A DNA stretch of 64,000 bases from CAZJHX01 sp964545715 (GTDB lineage: Bacteria > Myxococcota_A > UBA9042 > GCA-2863065): contig CAZJHX010000010.1 of assembly GCA_964545715.1 (NCBI GenBank), positions 1 to 64,000 of the forward strand, given 5' to 3'. The position numbers and the translations under genes were made by a program. The notes under the pieces were generated by a model. That model worked only from the letters and a program-made list of their open reading frames with translations, was not told the DNA's origin and made no database searches. Shown one piece after another: positions 9,081 through 17,505 of the stretch (position 1 is the stretch's first letter; each line of letters starts with the position of its first letter).

Positions 9081-10028
9081 ATGAGAGTGAACGTTCATTC
9101 GCACATGATTTTGGCCGCTCTGCTCACCATTGCGCTGGGCTGCTCCGAGACCGAGAGCTCGCTGCCGCTAGCCGGCGCCGGGATGGATCGCGCTGCGGCC
9201 TTTCGTCCGGTCGACAACCTGGCTGAGGTGCAGGCGGAGCTCGAGGCGGGCGGCTTTGCGCTGTACGTGGCGGCGCGTCGCAATATCGCGGACGGCGCGC
9301 CCACAGACGCATTGCTCCAAGCGATCGCCGACGATCCGACGCGGCTGGGTCGGACGGCGGCGGTGCTCTTGGAGGACCGGATGATCGACCAGACGCTGGC
9401 GTCGGCGGCACAGCCGGTGCTGCAAGCGATCGCTGCGGACGCCCAGGGCGGCGTGCTGCGACCGATGGCCATCCGCATCCTGGGGCGCATGACGCGCGGC
9501 GCCAACACCGGCATGCTGCTGCAGCGGCTGGACCAGGAGACCGACCCCACCACCCGCGCCATGCTGATCGCTGCGGTTGGGGACAACGCCGATGCAGGGG
9601 CCGTCGAGGCGCTGCAGGATCGATTCGCCGCTTTTGCTGCCTGCGACGACGCGCGCATGGCCCTGATCTCCCTCAATCAGGGTCGCGTCGTCGCGGGTGG
9701 CGCACAGTTGGATACCTTTCTGACTGACCAGGCGGCCCCGCGTCTGCTCGACTGCGCGGCTCAGCGGGCGGACGACGCGAATGCGATTCACAGCGACCTC
9801 GGCGCGTTTGTGCTGGCCTTCAAAGAGCGGCCGTCCGTGTCGCTGATACAGCACGTGCTCGCTGGTGACTCGCCGCCCGAGGTCAAGCGGCAGGCGCTTC
9901 TGGTGCTGCGCCCGATCATCCGCACGGACGACGCCGAGCTGTTCGCCAGCGTGGCGCCCATGCTGGAGGACGCCGGGCTGGGTCAGCTCTCCGAGCAGCT
10001 GCAGGAGCTTGCGGACACCCGCGAGTAG
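9081..10028 (+). CDS. HEAT-repeat-like lipoprotein
   Basis: A 315-aa predicted lipoprotein. Residues 1-17 are a signal peptide ending in lipobox LTIALGC. The rest is almost entirely short amphipathic helices with Ala/Leu/Arg/Asp-rich repeats (for example AVLLEDRMIDQTLAS, GRMTRGANTGMLLQRL, LIAAVGDNADAGAVEAL), typical of HEAT or PBS-lyase-type scaffolds used in protein binding. No enzyme motif is visible. It starts five bases after the SpoIID-like gene and has a GGGGGGATG-like ribosome site overlapping that stop, so it belongs to the same transcription unit and may work with that envelope protein. Confidence 0.8.
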   Translation: MRVNVHSHMILAALLTIALGCSETESSLPLAGAGMDRAAAFRPVDNLAEVQAELEAGGFALYVAARRNIADGAPTDALLQAIADDPTRLGRTAAVLLEDRMIDQTLASAAQPVLQAIAADAQGGVLRPMAIRILGRMTRGANTGMLLQRLDQETDPTTRAMLIAAVGDNADAGAVEALQDRFAAFAACDDARMALISLNQGRVVAGGAQLDTFLTDQAAPRLLDCAAQRADDANAIHSDLGAFVLAFKERPSVSLIQHVLAGDSPPEVKRQALLVLRPIIRTDDAELFASVAPMLEDAGLGQLSEQLQELADTRE

Positions 10029-10060
10029 CTTCCCTCCTCCGTCGTTCGTAGACTGAGCTC

Positions 10061-11962
10061 ATGGCAAATCGTGGGTGGTTGGTTTTGGCGCTGCTGGCGG
10101 GGTGCTCGTGCCCGCCCGGTGAAGGCTCAGACACAGACACGCAGTCGCCGGTGGCCGGCGACTGCGCCGCGTATTGCGAGGCGGTGCAGGACGCCTGCGG
10201 CGACAAGGGTAGAAACACCTCGCAGTACGACGATTATGCAGCCTGTCTGGCGCGCTGCTCTGAGTGGGCCCCGATACCCGGAGGCTCGATCGGGGAGACC
10301 GGCAAAAACACGACCGGCTGCCGCCACCACTACGCCAAGCTGATCCTGGCCGCGGTCGATGACGCGCAGCGGGAGGCACGAGCCTGCGAGCACTGCATCA
10401 CCGCGGGTCCCAGCGGCGGCGGCGTGTGCGGTACATGGTGCGACAACTACTGCCACCTGGCCGCGCACAACTGCGACGTGGACGCCGCCGAGTGTGAGGC
10501 GTCGTGCGGTCCGCTCTTCTGTGGTGGCCGCTACGACGCGACGGAGCTGGACTCGATCCAGTGTCGGACAAACCACGCGGCGCTCGCCGGTCTGGAGCCG
10601 GACGCCGGCCACTGCGCTGCGGAGCAGTGCGTGGGTGAGAAAGAGGGCGACACCTGCGAGAACCCGTTCGAGATCAAGGCGCTGCCCTTCAAGGCGTCGA
10701 CCGGTGGCGGGGGCTTTCGGGACGCGGCTACCTGGTGCAGCGGCGGCGAGAAGCGCTCCGACATCGTATTCAGCTACACACCCAGCGACATCGGGATCTT
10801 CAGCGTGACCTCGCCGAACGGGCACTCCGCATACATCGCGACCGGCTGCGCGGCGGACGAGGAGGGCTGTCTGGCCTGGGCGCAGGCGGAGCAGGGCGGC
10901 GTCAAGGTGCAGGCCAACCTGGAGTCCAACGTGGAGTATTTCTTTGTACTGGAGCTGGGACCTGACGGCTGCGGCACCCAGCAGCTGTCGTGCGGCGGTG
11001 GCGATCCGCCATGGGAGATCACCGTCGACGTGGAGTGCCATCACGAGTGTCCGGTGGACAACGACGTGAGCTGTGAGGGCGAGACGTTCGTGGCCACCTG
11101 CGGTCACTTTGACAGCGACGAGTGCCTGGATCGCAAGGTGGATGAGTGTCCCTTCGGCACGGTGTGCCAGCAGGGCGAGTGCGTCGACCAATGCGACAAC
11201 GAGTGCACGCCCGGTGGCCCGCCGGACTGCGTGGGCGACTACTTCTTCACCACGTGCGTCGAGACGACCGACTTCTGCTTCCAACTGCTCGAGCTGCAAT
11301 GCCCCAAGGACTTCGTGTGCGTCGACGGCGCGTGCCAGCCGGGCTGCGTGAACGACTGTGAGCCGGGCGGCCCGCCCGAGTGCCTGGAGATCAACAGCTA
11401 TCTGGAGTGCGTCGACTATGACGGCGACGGCTGCTACGGCATCGTCGAGGGCTTCTGTGAGGGTACCCAGATGTGCATCGGTGGTTTCTGCCAGGACGAC
11501 GGCGCGATCTGTCAGAAGACGCCCGCCGGCGTGGGCACCGACACGAAGGACGAGGCGATATTTTTGGGCATTATCGACGGCGACGCGCTCACGGAGGGCG
11601 TCGGCGGCGTCTCGACGAACCTGCCGAAGTGGGACCTGTCGGACTGGTGGTACGTGGATGTGACCAGCATCGGCTGGGCCGCGGACACCCCGCTGGTCGG
11701 CTATGACGGCCCGGGACCAGTGGAGCTGACCGTAGAGCTGCAGTGCACGACCGGCGCGGCCAAGCTCACCGAGGGCGCGTCGTGCACCGAGGTCGACGAT
11801 CTCGTGCGCTGCACCGCCTCGGGCGCGGGCGCCTTCTGGATTGCGATGGCCGCGACGTGCCCCGAAGGCGACGGCTCGGGCAAGCTGTATGCGCGCGTGA
11901 CCTGGACCCCCGACGTCGCGGCCGAGTGTCCGGTGGAGTACTCCCTAACGTTCCTTCCCTGA
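10061..11962 (+). CDS. Cysteine-rich repeat lipoprotein
   Basis: A 633-aa predicted lipoprotein with a signal peptide ending in lipobox LLAGC. Residues 30-190 hold many paired cysteines (AAYCEAVQDACGD, ASCGPLFCGG). A beta-rich domain follows, then three short cysteine units of the type HECPVDNDVSC, CDNECTPGGPPDC and CVNDCEPGGPPEC (about residues 325-485). The C-terminal 150 residues look like a pre-peptidase-type beta-sandwich (DEAIFLGIIDGDALTEG ... DWWYVDVTS). Such cysteine-rich secreted lipoproteins are abundant in Myxococcota and usually unnamed. Thirty-two bases separate it from the HEAT-like gene, so it may end the same operon. It converges on the SDR gene 20 bases downstream. Confidence 0.82.
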   Translation: MANRGWLVLALLAGCSCPPGEGSDTDTQSPVAGDCAAYCEAVQDACGDKGRNTSQYDDYAACLARCSEWAPIPGGSIGETGKNTTGCRHHYAKLILAAVDDAQREARACEHCITAGPSGGGVCGTWCDNYCHLAAHNCDVDAAECEASCGPLFCGGRYDATELDSIQCRTNHAALAGLEPDAGHCAAEQCVGEKEGDTCENPFEIKALPFKASTGGGGFRDAATWCSGGEKRSDIVFSYTPSDIGIFSVTSPNGHSAYIATGCAADEEGCLAWAQAEQGGVKVQANLESNVEYFFVLELGPDGCGTQQLSCGGGDPPWEITVDVECHHECPVDNDVSCEGETFVATCGHFDSDECLDRKVDECPFGTVCQQGECVDQCDNECTPGGPPDCVGDYFFTTCVETTDFCFQLLELQCPKDFVCVDGACQPGCVNDCEPGGPPECLEINSYLECVDYDGDGCYGIVEGFCEGTQMCIGGFCQDDGAICQKTPAGVGTDTKDEAIFLGIIDGDALTEGVGGVSTNLPKWDLSDWWYVDVTSIGWAADTPLVGYDGPGPVELTVELQCTTGAAKLTEGASCTEVDDLVRCTASGAGAFWIAMAATCPEGDGSGKLYARVTWTPDVAAECPVEYSLTFLP

Positions 11963-11982
11963 AAACCTCCACGCGGCGCAGA

Positions 11983-12921
11983 TCAGTGGATCCGCGCGGC
12001 GTCGCGCACGCAGGTCAAGATCGACTCTTCGATGCCGACCTTGGGCTGGTAGCCGATGGCTGTGCGCAGCTTCTCGTCCGAGATGACGCACGGGTACTTC
12101 AAGAACTCCAACAGATAGGGCGGAAAGCCGCGTCCAAAGCGCTGCTGCAGCGTCATGTACGCCGACGCCAGCGGGTTGGGCACCGGGATGGTCTGGGCCC
12201 CCGTGATGCTGAGGGCGTCCACGATCGGGATCGCGCCGGCGCCCGCCACGTTGAAGGTGCCCACCTCGTCGCTGTGAAACAGGTCGGTGAGCGCCGTCAC
12301 CATGTCGCTCTGGTGCACGAACTGCCACATGGGGCTGAAGCCGGCGACGTACGGTAGGCGCTTGCGGCGCAAAAAGCGGCTGATGGCGTTGCGGATGCCG
12401 GGCCCGATCACGTTGCACGGCCGCACCACGACCGTGCGCAGCTGACGGTGCCGGTAGACCCACTGCTGGGCCATGTTGTCCAGCTGCACCGCGTCCGCGA
12501 TCTCAGGGAACGTCGACCCCGCACGCAGCGGCTCGTCCTCGAAGATGGGGATGTGGTTGTGGGCGTGCGCGCCGTAGATGTGAAACGTCGACAGCACCAG
12601 CAGGCGCTTCACGCCGTACTTGAGGCTCAGCTCCATGACCTTGCCGGTACCGACCACATTGAGGTCAAAGCGCTTGCCGACGCGGATCTTGAGGTTGCCG
12701 ACGCGGCCCAGGTGCATCAGCCCGTCCGGCTTCTCGCGCCGGATCACGTCCTCGAAGCGGGTCTTGTTGTAGTTGCCTTTGTAGAACGGGATGTCGGGGC
12801 GCAGGTGCGCCGGCCGCTCGCGATAATCGACGCCGATGACCTGGTGTCCCTGCTCCAACAGCCGGTCGGCCGTCAGCTGCGCCAGGCTGCCCGCCATGCC
12901 CGTAACGAGAATCTTGGACAC
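11983..12921 (-). CDS. NAD(P)-dependent epimerase/SDR-family protein lacking the usual catalytic pair
   Basis: A 312-aa extended SDR / NAD-dependent epimerase-dehydratase-like protein. The Rossmann motif is clear (ILVTGMAGSLAQLTADRLL, then VIGVD), as is the VVVRPCNVIGPG segment that follows the active-site helix in the family. At the helix where YxxxK is expected the sequence reads ADAVQLDNMAQQWVY, so both catalytic residues appear absent. It may bind NAD(P) without classical SDR chemistry, or I may have misplaced the helix. The start GTG at 12921 overlaps the stop of the acyltransferase by one base (TAGTG), implying translational coupling and a shared lipid or glycolipid pathway. Confidence 0.85.
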   Translation of the reverse strand: MSKILVTGMAGSLAQLTADRLLEQGHQVIGVDYRERPAHLRPDIPFYKGNYNKTRFEDVIRREKPDGLMHLGRVGNLKIRVGKRFDLNVVGTGKVMELSLKYGVKRLLVLSTFHIYGAHAHNHIPIFEDEPLRAGSTFPEIADAVQLDNMAQQWVYRHRQLRTVVVRPCNVIGPGIRNAISRFLRRKRLPYVAGFSPMWQFVHQSDMVTALTDLFHSDEVGTFNVAGAGAIPIVDALSITGAQTIPVPNPLASAYMTLQQRFGRGFPPYLLEFLKYPCVISDEKLRTAIGYQPKVGIEESILTCVRDAARIH

Positions 12922-13769
12922 TAGAAGATCGACTCCCGCTGCTCGAGCCCGTCGTCGATCATCTCCTGGATGGTCGCCTTGACCACGTTGACCTTCTCTT
13001 CGATGACCTCGTCCTCGTCGTCGAACGGGCCGTCAAAACTCAGCGGCTTACCGAAGTGGATATGAAACTGAGTGGGAAGCGGCAGGTACGCCAGTGGCCC
13101 GAGCAGCGGCAGGTGCGGCGGCATGGGCAGGTACGGTGCGCCGATGATCTTGGCGCCCGCCTCGAAGTTGAACATGCTTGGGATCGACTCCTCGGCGCCG
13201 ATCACGGCCACCGGGACGATCGGGGTGTTGGTCTGCAGCGCCAGGCGCATGAAGCCGCGCCCGAAGCGCACCAGCTTGTAGCGCTGCGCCCACGGCTTGC
13301 CGCAGCCGCGCGCACCTTCGGGAAAGACGAGGATCGCGTTGTCCGCTTCCAGCAGGTTGCGGCAGTTGATCGGGTCGCCCACGACCACCCCGCTGCGGGA
13401 GAACGCCAGGTTGACGAAGGGCAGCGTCGGGAACCAGCGCTCGGCCATGGCGCGCACGACGCGGGGCGGCTCGGCCTCCATCAGCACCGACACAGCGACC
13501 ACCATGCCGTCAAAGGGCAGCTGACCGCTGTGGTTGGGCACGATGAGGACGCGCCCGGCCGGGAGGTTCTCGATGCCGTAGACCTTTGGGCGGAAATAGC
13601 GCTGCAGCATACGGCCGATCGAGTAGTAGATCTTGGCCGACTCAGGGTTGAAACCCCACTGGTCAAAGCCACGCTCGTTCAGCTTATTGGGTATCTGCGC
13701 GAAGCGGGCGGCGACCTCGTCGTCGACCGGCAGGCTGTTGAAGAGGTCGGCGGCGCCCATGCGCGCCAC
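12921..13769 (-). CDS. PlsC/DAGAT-like lysophospholipid acyltransferase
   Basis: A 282-aa acyltransferase of the glycerol-3-phosphate/diacylglycerol type. The acceptor motif is NHSGQLPFDG (His80, Asp87), an H-x6-D spacing as in the DAGAT-like branch, not the H-x4-D of PlsC. The second motif is FPEGARG, followed by GRGFMRLALQTNTPIVPVAVIGAEE, which matches the third acyltransferase block. It probably transfers an acyl chain to a lysolipid or neutral-lipid precursor at the inner face of the membrane. The start is GTG 13769 or ATG 13760; neither has a strong Shine-Dalgarno site. It is followed by the coupled SDR-like gene and preceded at 13786 by a small exported protein gene on the same strand. 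Confidence 0.88.
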   Translation of the reverse strand: MARMGAADLFNSLPVDDEVAARFAQIPNKLNERGFDQWGFNPESAKIYYSIGRMLQRYFRPKVYGIENLPAGRVLIVPNHSGQLPFDGMVVAVSVLMEAEPPRVVRAMAERWFPTLPFVNLAFSRSGVVVGDPINCRNLLEADNAILVFPEGARGCGKPWAQRYKLVRFGRGFMRLALQTNTPIVPVAVIGAEESIPSMFNFEAGAKIIGAPYLPMPPHLPLLGPLAYLPLPTQFHIHFGKPLSFDGPFDDEDEVIEEKVNVVKATIQEMIDDGLEQRESIF

Positions 13770-13785
13770 TATCGCAGATCGGGCA

Positions 13786-14283
13786 CTACCTGGAAAGCGT
13801 CTGGAAGACCTGGCCGAAGCCGGCTCGGTAGAAGCCTGTCTGCTGCATCGCGAGGCCCGTGCGGGTCACCGGCGCGAAGGTCTTCAGGTACTCCAGCATG
13901 ATCTCGGAGTGGGTCTCGAGAAACTCCCCGGCTTTGCCGGACTCGACCTTCAGGATGGCCTCGTGAAGGCCGCTCCAGATCTCCAGCTCCGCCAGCGACT
14001 TGTGAACCGTCTTGCAGCGGCGGGCGCGGGATTTGTCACCGCAGCCCAGCCAGACCTCGCTGACCACCAGGCGCCAGAAGCCCTCTTCGCCGGTCACGAC
14101 GGGCATCAGGTCCCGAAAAGCGGCCAGGACGATCGCGTCCGACGGCGGCTCTTCCTCGACCATGAAGAGCTCGGCCCACGGCGACGGTACGAGCTCCTCG
14201 CGCTGCTGCAGAGCGTCCCAGACGTCCGCGGAAGGTGAAGCAGGCAGGGCGGTGGCCAACACAACAGTCATCGTCATCAACAT
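13786..14283 (-). CDS. Small exported hypothetical protein
   Basis: A 165-aa protein not recognised from sequence. Residues 1-20 (MLMTMTVVLATALPASPSA) look like a cleavable signal peptide. The mature part is helical with two close cysteines (WLGCGDKSRARRCKTV), which could form a disulphide in the periplasm. It ends 16 bases before the acyltransferase GTG, so it could be first in a three-gene unit with the acyltransferase and SDR genes. The 154-base region upstream holds a GAAC-N4-GTTC palindrome. Confidence 0.72.
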   Translation of the reverse strand: MLMTMTVVLATALPASPSADVWDALQQREELVPSPWAELFMVEEEPPSDAIVLAAFRDLMPVVTGEEGFWRLVVSEVWLGCGDKSRARRCKTVHKSLAELEIWSGLHEAILKVESGKAGEFLETHSEIMLEYLKTFAPVTRTGLAMQQTGFYRAGFGQVFQTLSR

Positions 14284-14372
14284 TTGCTCAATCCCCCAGT
14301 CATGAGTCGACCGCCCCCTGAGCAGGGTTCGTGCCAGAATTGAGAGTGCTGTGATTTCAGTGAGTTAAGTTA

Positions 14373-14384
14373 GAACACGCGTTC
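14373..14384. promoter_or_regulatory. GAAC-N4-GTTC palindrome (possible repressor site)
   Basis: AGAAC-ACGC-GTTCT at 14372-14385 is a perfect inverted repeat about 90 bases upstream of the gene starting at 14283. Its core GAAC-N4-GTTC equals the LexA (SOS) box of Gram-positive bacteria and some other phyla. No damage-repair gene is next to it, so LexA control is only a possibility. Confidence 0.3.
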
Positions 14385-14437
14385 TGAAACAGGGTGTGCA
14401 CTGTCCAAAGGCCTCAAGACTGAACAGACCAGCGCGG

Positions 14438-15880
14438 TTATTGGACAGCCGCCGCCTGGTACGAGACCTCGACCCACTCGCCGGGGTTCAGCGGGGTCGC
14501 CAGCTTCAGCGCGGAGGCGCCCGCTTCGTCGTCGCAGTCGGCCGCCGGCACGGGCTCGAAGGCCACATCCTGGGTGGTCGTGCCGTCCGCGCGATGCAGG
14601 GTGACCACGATCGAGGCCGGATCCAGCACGTCCGCGGGCAGACAGATGTTGGAGATGACCGAGACGATGCGCGTGGCGATCTGCTCCAGCGCCGGCCCGA
14701 AGCCCCCGTGGCCGCACACCGACGCCAGGATGCCGTTGGGCCCGAAGCCGTCGATGAGGCCGATATAGCGGTTTCCCAGCTCCGCCGTGCCGCCCAGCGA
14801 CTGGCATGTAAAGGGCGTGACCGGGCCCGTGACACTGCAGCGCCAGTCCAGGAAGGCCGCTGCGTCCTCGTCGCTGTCCGCGGTCCCGACGATGCCGGCC
14901 ACCAGTACGCGGCTTGGGTCCGCTTTCAGACCCTTGAGCTTGTTGACCGCGTTGGTCACCGGCAGCATCTTCTGCGGGTAGCAGCTGCAGCGCTGGGACT
15001 GCTCGAGGCTGATCGTCTGTCCGGGCGCCGTCGAGCAGTCCTCTTCATCCGAGACAAAGACCACCACCAGCCATGCGTCGTCGCGCAAGAACGCGTGCGC
15101 CTGCTCGGCGTTGGGCCCATGACGATCCAGCGCGAGCAGCGCGGAGTTGATCCCCTGCTCCTGCCAGGTGCTGGAGTCCTGGGCGACGCCCACCACGGCG
15201 GCGCATTTGAACAGCTCACGAGCGTTTTCGCCCGTCACGAACGGCACCGTACCCGTCTCCGCGATCAGCCGCTGGCGCAGGGTCTCGGCGTCGGGACACG
15301 CCGCCGTGTCCGGCCGTGGGATGCAGCCGCTGAACGGCTCGTCGATGAGGCAATAGGCGCCACCGCTTCCGACACCCAGGACGGCCTCGCACTCGGTGTC
15401 CGTCTGGCAGCCGTACCGGCACGAGCACATCGTCTTGCCGCTAAAATGAGGCGTACCGCCGGCGCCGACCCACTGTGGGCCCAGCGTCGCGCACGCCGCG
15501 TCCGCGGTCTCTTTGGAGGCGCACTCCACGATCCGCCGCGTGGCTGCCAGGCGGCCGAACTCCTGCGCGGGGTGATGGCGGAAGAGGCCGGAGTGCTCCG
15601 GCGAGATCGCGTCCATGGTCACGACCGCCATACGCGTATCCAGACCCTGGACGCCGACCTCCAGCGTATCCAGAAAGCTGTTGAAGCTGTTGGACAGCGC
15701 GGCCTGCTCGTGACCCATCGACGACGACTGATCGATGACCCACAAGAAGTCGACCTTGACCTTATCCGTGGACGCCGACCGCGTCGTGACGTGGACCTGA
15801 ACGGCATTCAGGCCGTCGATCGGCACATCGTTGCACCCCAGGCACAACACCGCTGCGATGAGACAACACAATCTGTACAT
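14438..15880 (-). CDS. VWA-domain lipoprotein
   Basis: A 480-aa predicted lipoprotein with a signal peptide ending in lipobox VLCLGC. A von Willebrand factor A-like domain begins near residue 40: VDFLWVIDQSSSMGHEQ carries the MIDAS D-x-S-x-S, and RMAVVTMDAIS plus VVVFVSDEEDCS supply later strands and the acidic loop. Cysteine-rich inserts interrupt the domain (CSCRYGCQTDTEC). A metal-dependent adhesion or protein-binding role at the cell surface is inferred from the fold. ATG 15880 has GGAGGG nine bases upstream. The family is common in Myxococcota as unnamed VWA lipoproteins. Confidence 0.85.
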   Translation of the reverse strand: MYRLCCLIAAVLCLGCNDVPIDGLNAVQVHVTTRSASTDKVKVDFLWVIDQSSSMGHEQAALSNSFNSFLDTLEVGVQGLDTRMAVVTMDAISPEHSGLFRHHPAQEFGRLAATRRIVECASKETADAACATLGPQWVGAGGTPHFSGKTMCSCRYGCQTDTECEAVLGVGSGGAYCLIDEPFSGCIPRPDTAACPDAETLRQRLIAETGTVPFVTGENARELFKCAAVVGVAQDSSTWQEQGINSALLALDRHGPNAEQAHAFLRDDAWLVVVFVSDEEDCSTAPGQTISLEQSQRCSCYPQKMLPVTNAVNKLKGLKADPSRVLVAGIVGTADSDEDAAAFLDWRCSVTGPVTPFTCQSLGGTAELGNRYIGLIDGFGPNGILASVCGHGGFGPALEQIATRIVSVISNICLPADVLDPASIVVTLHRADGTTTQDVAFEPVPAADCDDEAGASALKLATPLNPGEWVEVSYQAAAVQ

Positions 15881-15928
15881 TTTAGTACCCTCCGGCGAAC
15901 CGATCTCAGCGTACCGATCGGGCGGTCG

Positions 15929-16750
15929 TTAATTAAGCCGGTGGATGTCTGAAGCGCTGAATGGACGCCATTCCGGCGTGCGCAGGCCGTGCGCCTTGGT
16001 CAAGTCAGAGACCCGATACCACGGGGACAAACGCGGATCCCCGCGGTTTTTGAGCACGTGAAAGTCCTGGGCCGGCATGTAGCTCTGGCCCAGCAGCACC
16101 AGGTCGTCGCCCGCCTTGTTGGTCGCCATGTCCAGCACGACCACGGCGTGTCCCGGGAAGCCGCCCTGCAGCAGCAGATCACCAGGCCGAATGTCTTTCA
16201 CCTCTACCGGCTTTGTGTCCCGCCGCTCCAGCGAGGCGGAACCGGCATACATCATGATCTTGCGCAGGTAATTCTTGAACAGCTTGCGGGTCTTGCCGCT
16301 GCGCCCACCGCGCGTCCAGGACGTCTTGTTGCCGGCCACCTTGACCCGAAAGCCGCGCCGCCACCGCTTCCACGGCACCCACATGCCGTTGGTGAAGTGA
16401 AAGCCGATCTCATCGGCGCGTCCGGTGGCCCACAAAAACTCACTGTGCAGCCGGATGGCCGCGTCCGCGCACTGCTGCAAATTGGCGCGTCCGGTGTCGA
16501 TGTCGACGACAGCGTAATGAACGGACTGCGTGCCCTTGAGACGCCCGTTGTGCAGCATGACCGACGTGCCCTTGGGCTTGAGGGGCAAGTGACGCAGCCA
16601 GTATCCGAAGCTCTTCACGTCGACCGAGGCGCGCACCCAGCCGGCCGGCGGCGCAATCGCGCGCGTGATCTCCCGCTCGGCCGGACGGTTCTGCATCCAG
16701 CCGTATTGGGGCGGCGCCGTCATCGCCAACATGACCAGCCACGCGGTCAT
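15929..16750 (-). CDS. DUF4846 family exported protein
   Basis: A 273-aa protein of the DUF4846 family. Hallmarks are FGYWLRHLPLKPKGTSVMLH, VDIDTGRANLQQCADAAIRL, GDLLLQGGFPGHAVVVLD, LLGQSYMPAQDFHVLKN and the C-terminal TPEW. The N-terminus has a short hydrophobic segment consistent with export. Biochemical function is not established; the conserved GHAVVV and Cys/His positions have made a papain/NlpC-like fold plausible, but I cannot confirm it. Its ATG overlaps the stop of the M23 gene (ATGA), so the two are translationally coupled and probably act together on the cell wall. Confidence 0.85.
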   Translation of the reverse strand: MTAWLVMLAMTAPPQYGWMQNRPAEREITRAIAPPAGWVRASVDVKSFGYWLRHLPLKPKGTSVMLHNGRLKGTQSVHYAVVDIDTGRANLQQCADAAIRLHSEFLWATGRADEIGFHFTNGMWVPWKRWRRGFRVKVAGNKTSWTRGGRSGKTRKLFKNYLRKIMMYAGSASLERRDTKPVEVKDIRPGDLLLQGGFPGHAVVVLDMATNKAGDDLVLLGQSYMPAQDFHVLKNRGDPRLSPWYRVSDLTKAHGLRTPEWRPFSASDIHRLN

Positions 16751-17460
16751 CGTGCCCTCCGCAGGTCCGAAAAGTAGTTGTATGGCTTCATCTTACCCGC
16801 CCCGGCTTTCAGCGCCATCAGGTGGATATGACACGGCTTGCCCTTGTTCTTTTCGCTGAAGCCCGAGTTGCCGACGGTGCCGATGGGCTTTCCCGGCGAG
16901 ACCACGTCCCCGGGTGACACGTCGACGCGGTTCAGGTGGGCGTAATAGATCAGCAGGTCGAGCTCAGGCTGGTACATCCACACGTATTGACCGCCGCGCG
17001 GCTTGCCGGGAATCCAGTCCGTGTTGATCGACACCACCACCGCGCGCTGCATGGCGACCGCGATGTAGGCGTTGCCGGTTCGATCCTGGCGGCAGTCCCG
17101 ATCACGATCGGGGATAAACACGTCATGAGCGGGGTGCCCACCGTGCTTGTTGCCGTCGTACCAGCTGTAGGCGGGGTGCGGGCGCCTGGGGCGAAACCCC
17201 TCGCCGTTCTTGCCACCGATCCAGGCCAGGCGTCCGCCTTTGATGGGAAACGTCCAGCGTCGGGCGGGGTCCAGCGGCCAGCCCTTGCCGATGGCTTTCA
17301 GCACCGGGCCGACCTGCTCGCGGGCCTCAGCCTCGCTGATCCGGCCGTCTCTAACGCCCTTCTCAAGCGTGTTCCAGCGGGCGAGGGCACTCGGATCGGG
17401 TCCGGCGAGAAGAAACAGCGAGGTCAAGGCGGGCCACATCAACTCTGACAAACCGAACAC
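16747..17460 (-). CDS. M23 family metallopeptidase (LytM-like)
   Basis: A 237-aa (or 230-aa) M23 peptidase-like protein, an envelope endopeptidase family cutting peptidoglycan cross-links. Zinc-ligand motifs are seen in order: HGGHPAHDVFIP (first His and Asp), YYAHLN and CHIHLMAL (H-x-H). The VSPGKPIGTVGNSG strand between them is typical. An N-terminal hydrophobic segment (MWPALTSLFLLAG) suggests export. The start could be GTG 17460 or ATG 17439. The ATG is attractive because the GTG lies inside the divergent promoter of the 17506 gene. ATGA coupling to the DUF4846 gene supports a joint wall-remodelling role. Confidence 0.88.
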   Translation of the reverse strand: MFGLSELMWPALTSLFLLAGPDPSALARWNTLEKGVRDGRISEAEAREQVGPVLKAIGKGWPLDPARRWTFPIKGGRLAWIGGKNGEGFRPRRPHPAYSWYDGNKHGGHPAHDVFIPDRDRDCRQDRTGNAYIAVAMQRAVVVSINTDWIPGKPRGGQYVWMYQPELDLLIYYAHLNRVDVSPGDVVSPGKPIGTVGNSGFSEKNKGKPCHIHLMALKAGAGKMKPYNYFSDLRRAR

Positions 17461-17474
17461 AATGCCACTATAAT
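17445..17474 (+). promoter_or_regulatory. Sigma-70-type promoter for the 1313-aa lipoprotein gene
   Basis: CTGACA at 17445-17450 and TATAAT at 17469-17474 are separated by 18 bases, a near-consensus housekeeping promoter. Transcription would begin near 17481, giving a short leader with GAGGGGAGAAG before GTG 17506. It overlaps the 5' end of the divergent M23 gene. Confidence 0.65.
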
Positions 17475-17505
17475 CCGCATTCGGTTGAGAGGGGAGAAGA
17501 CCACA

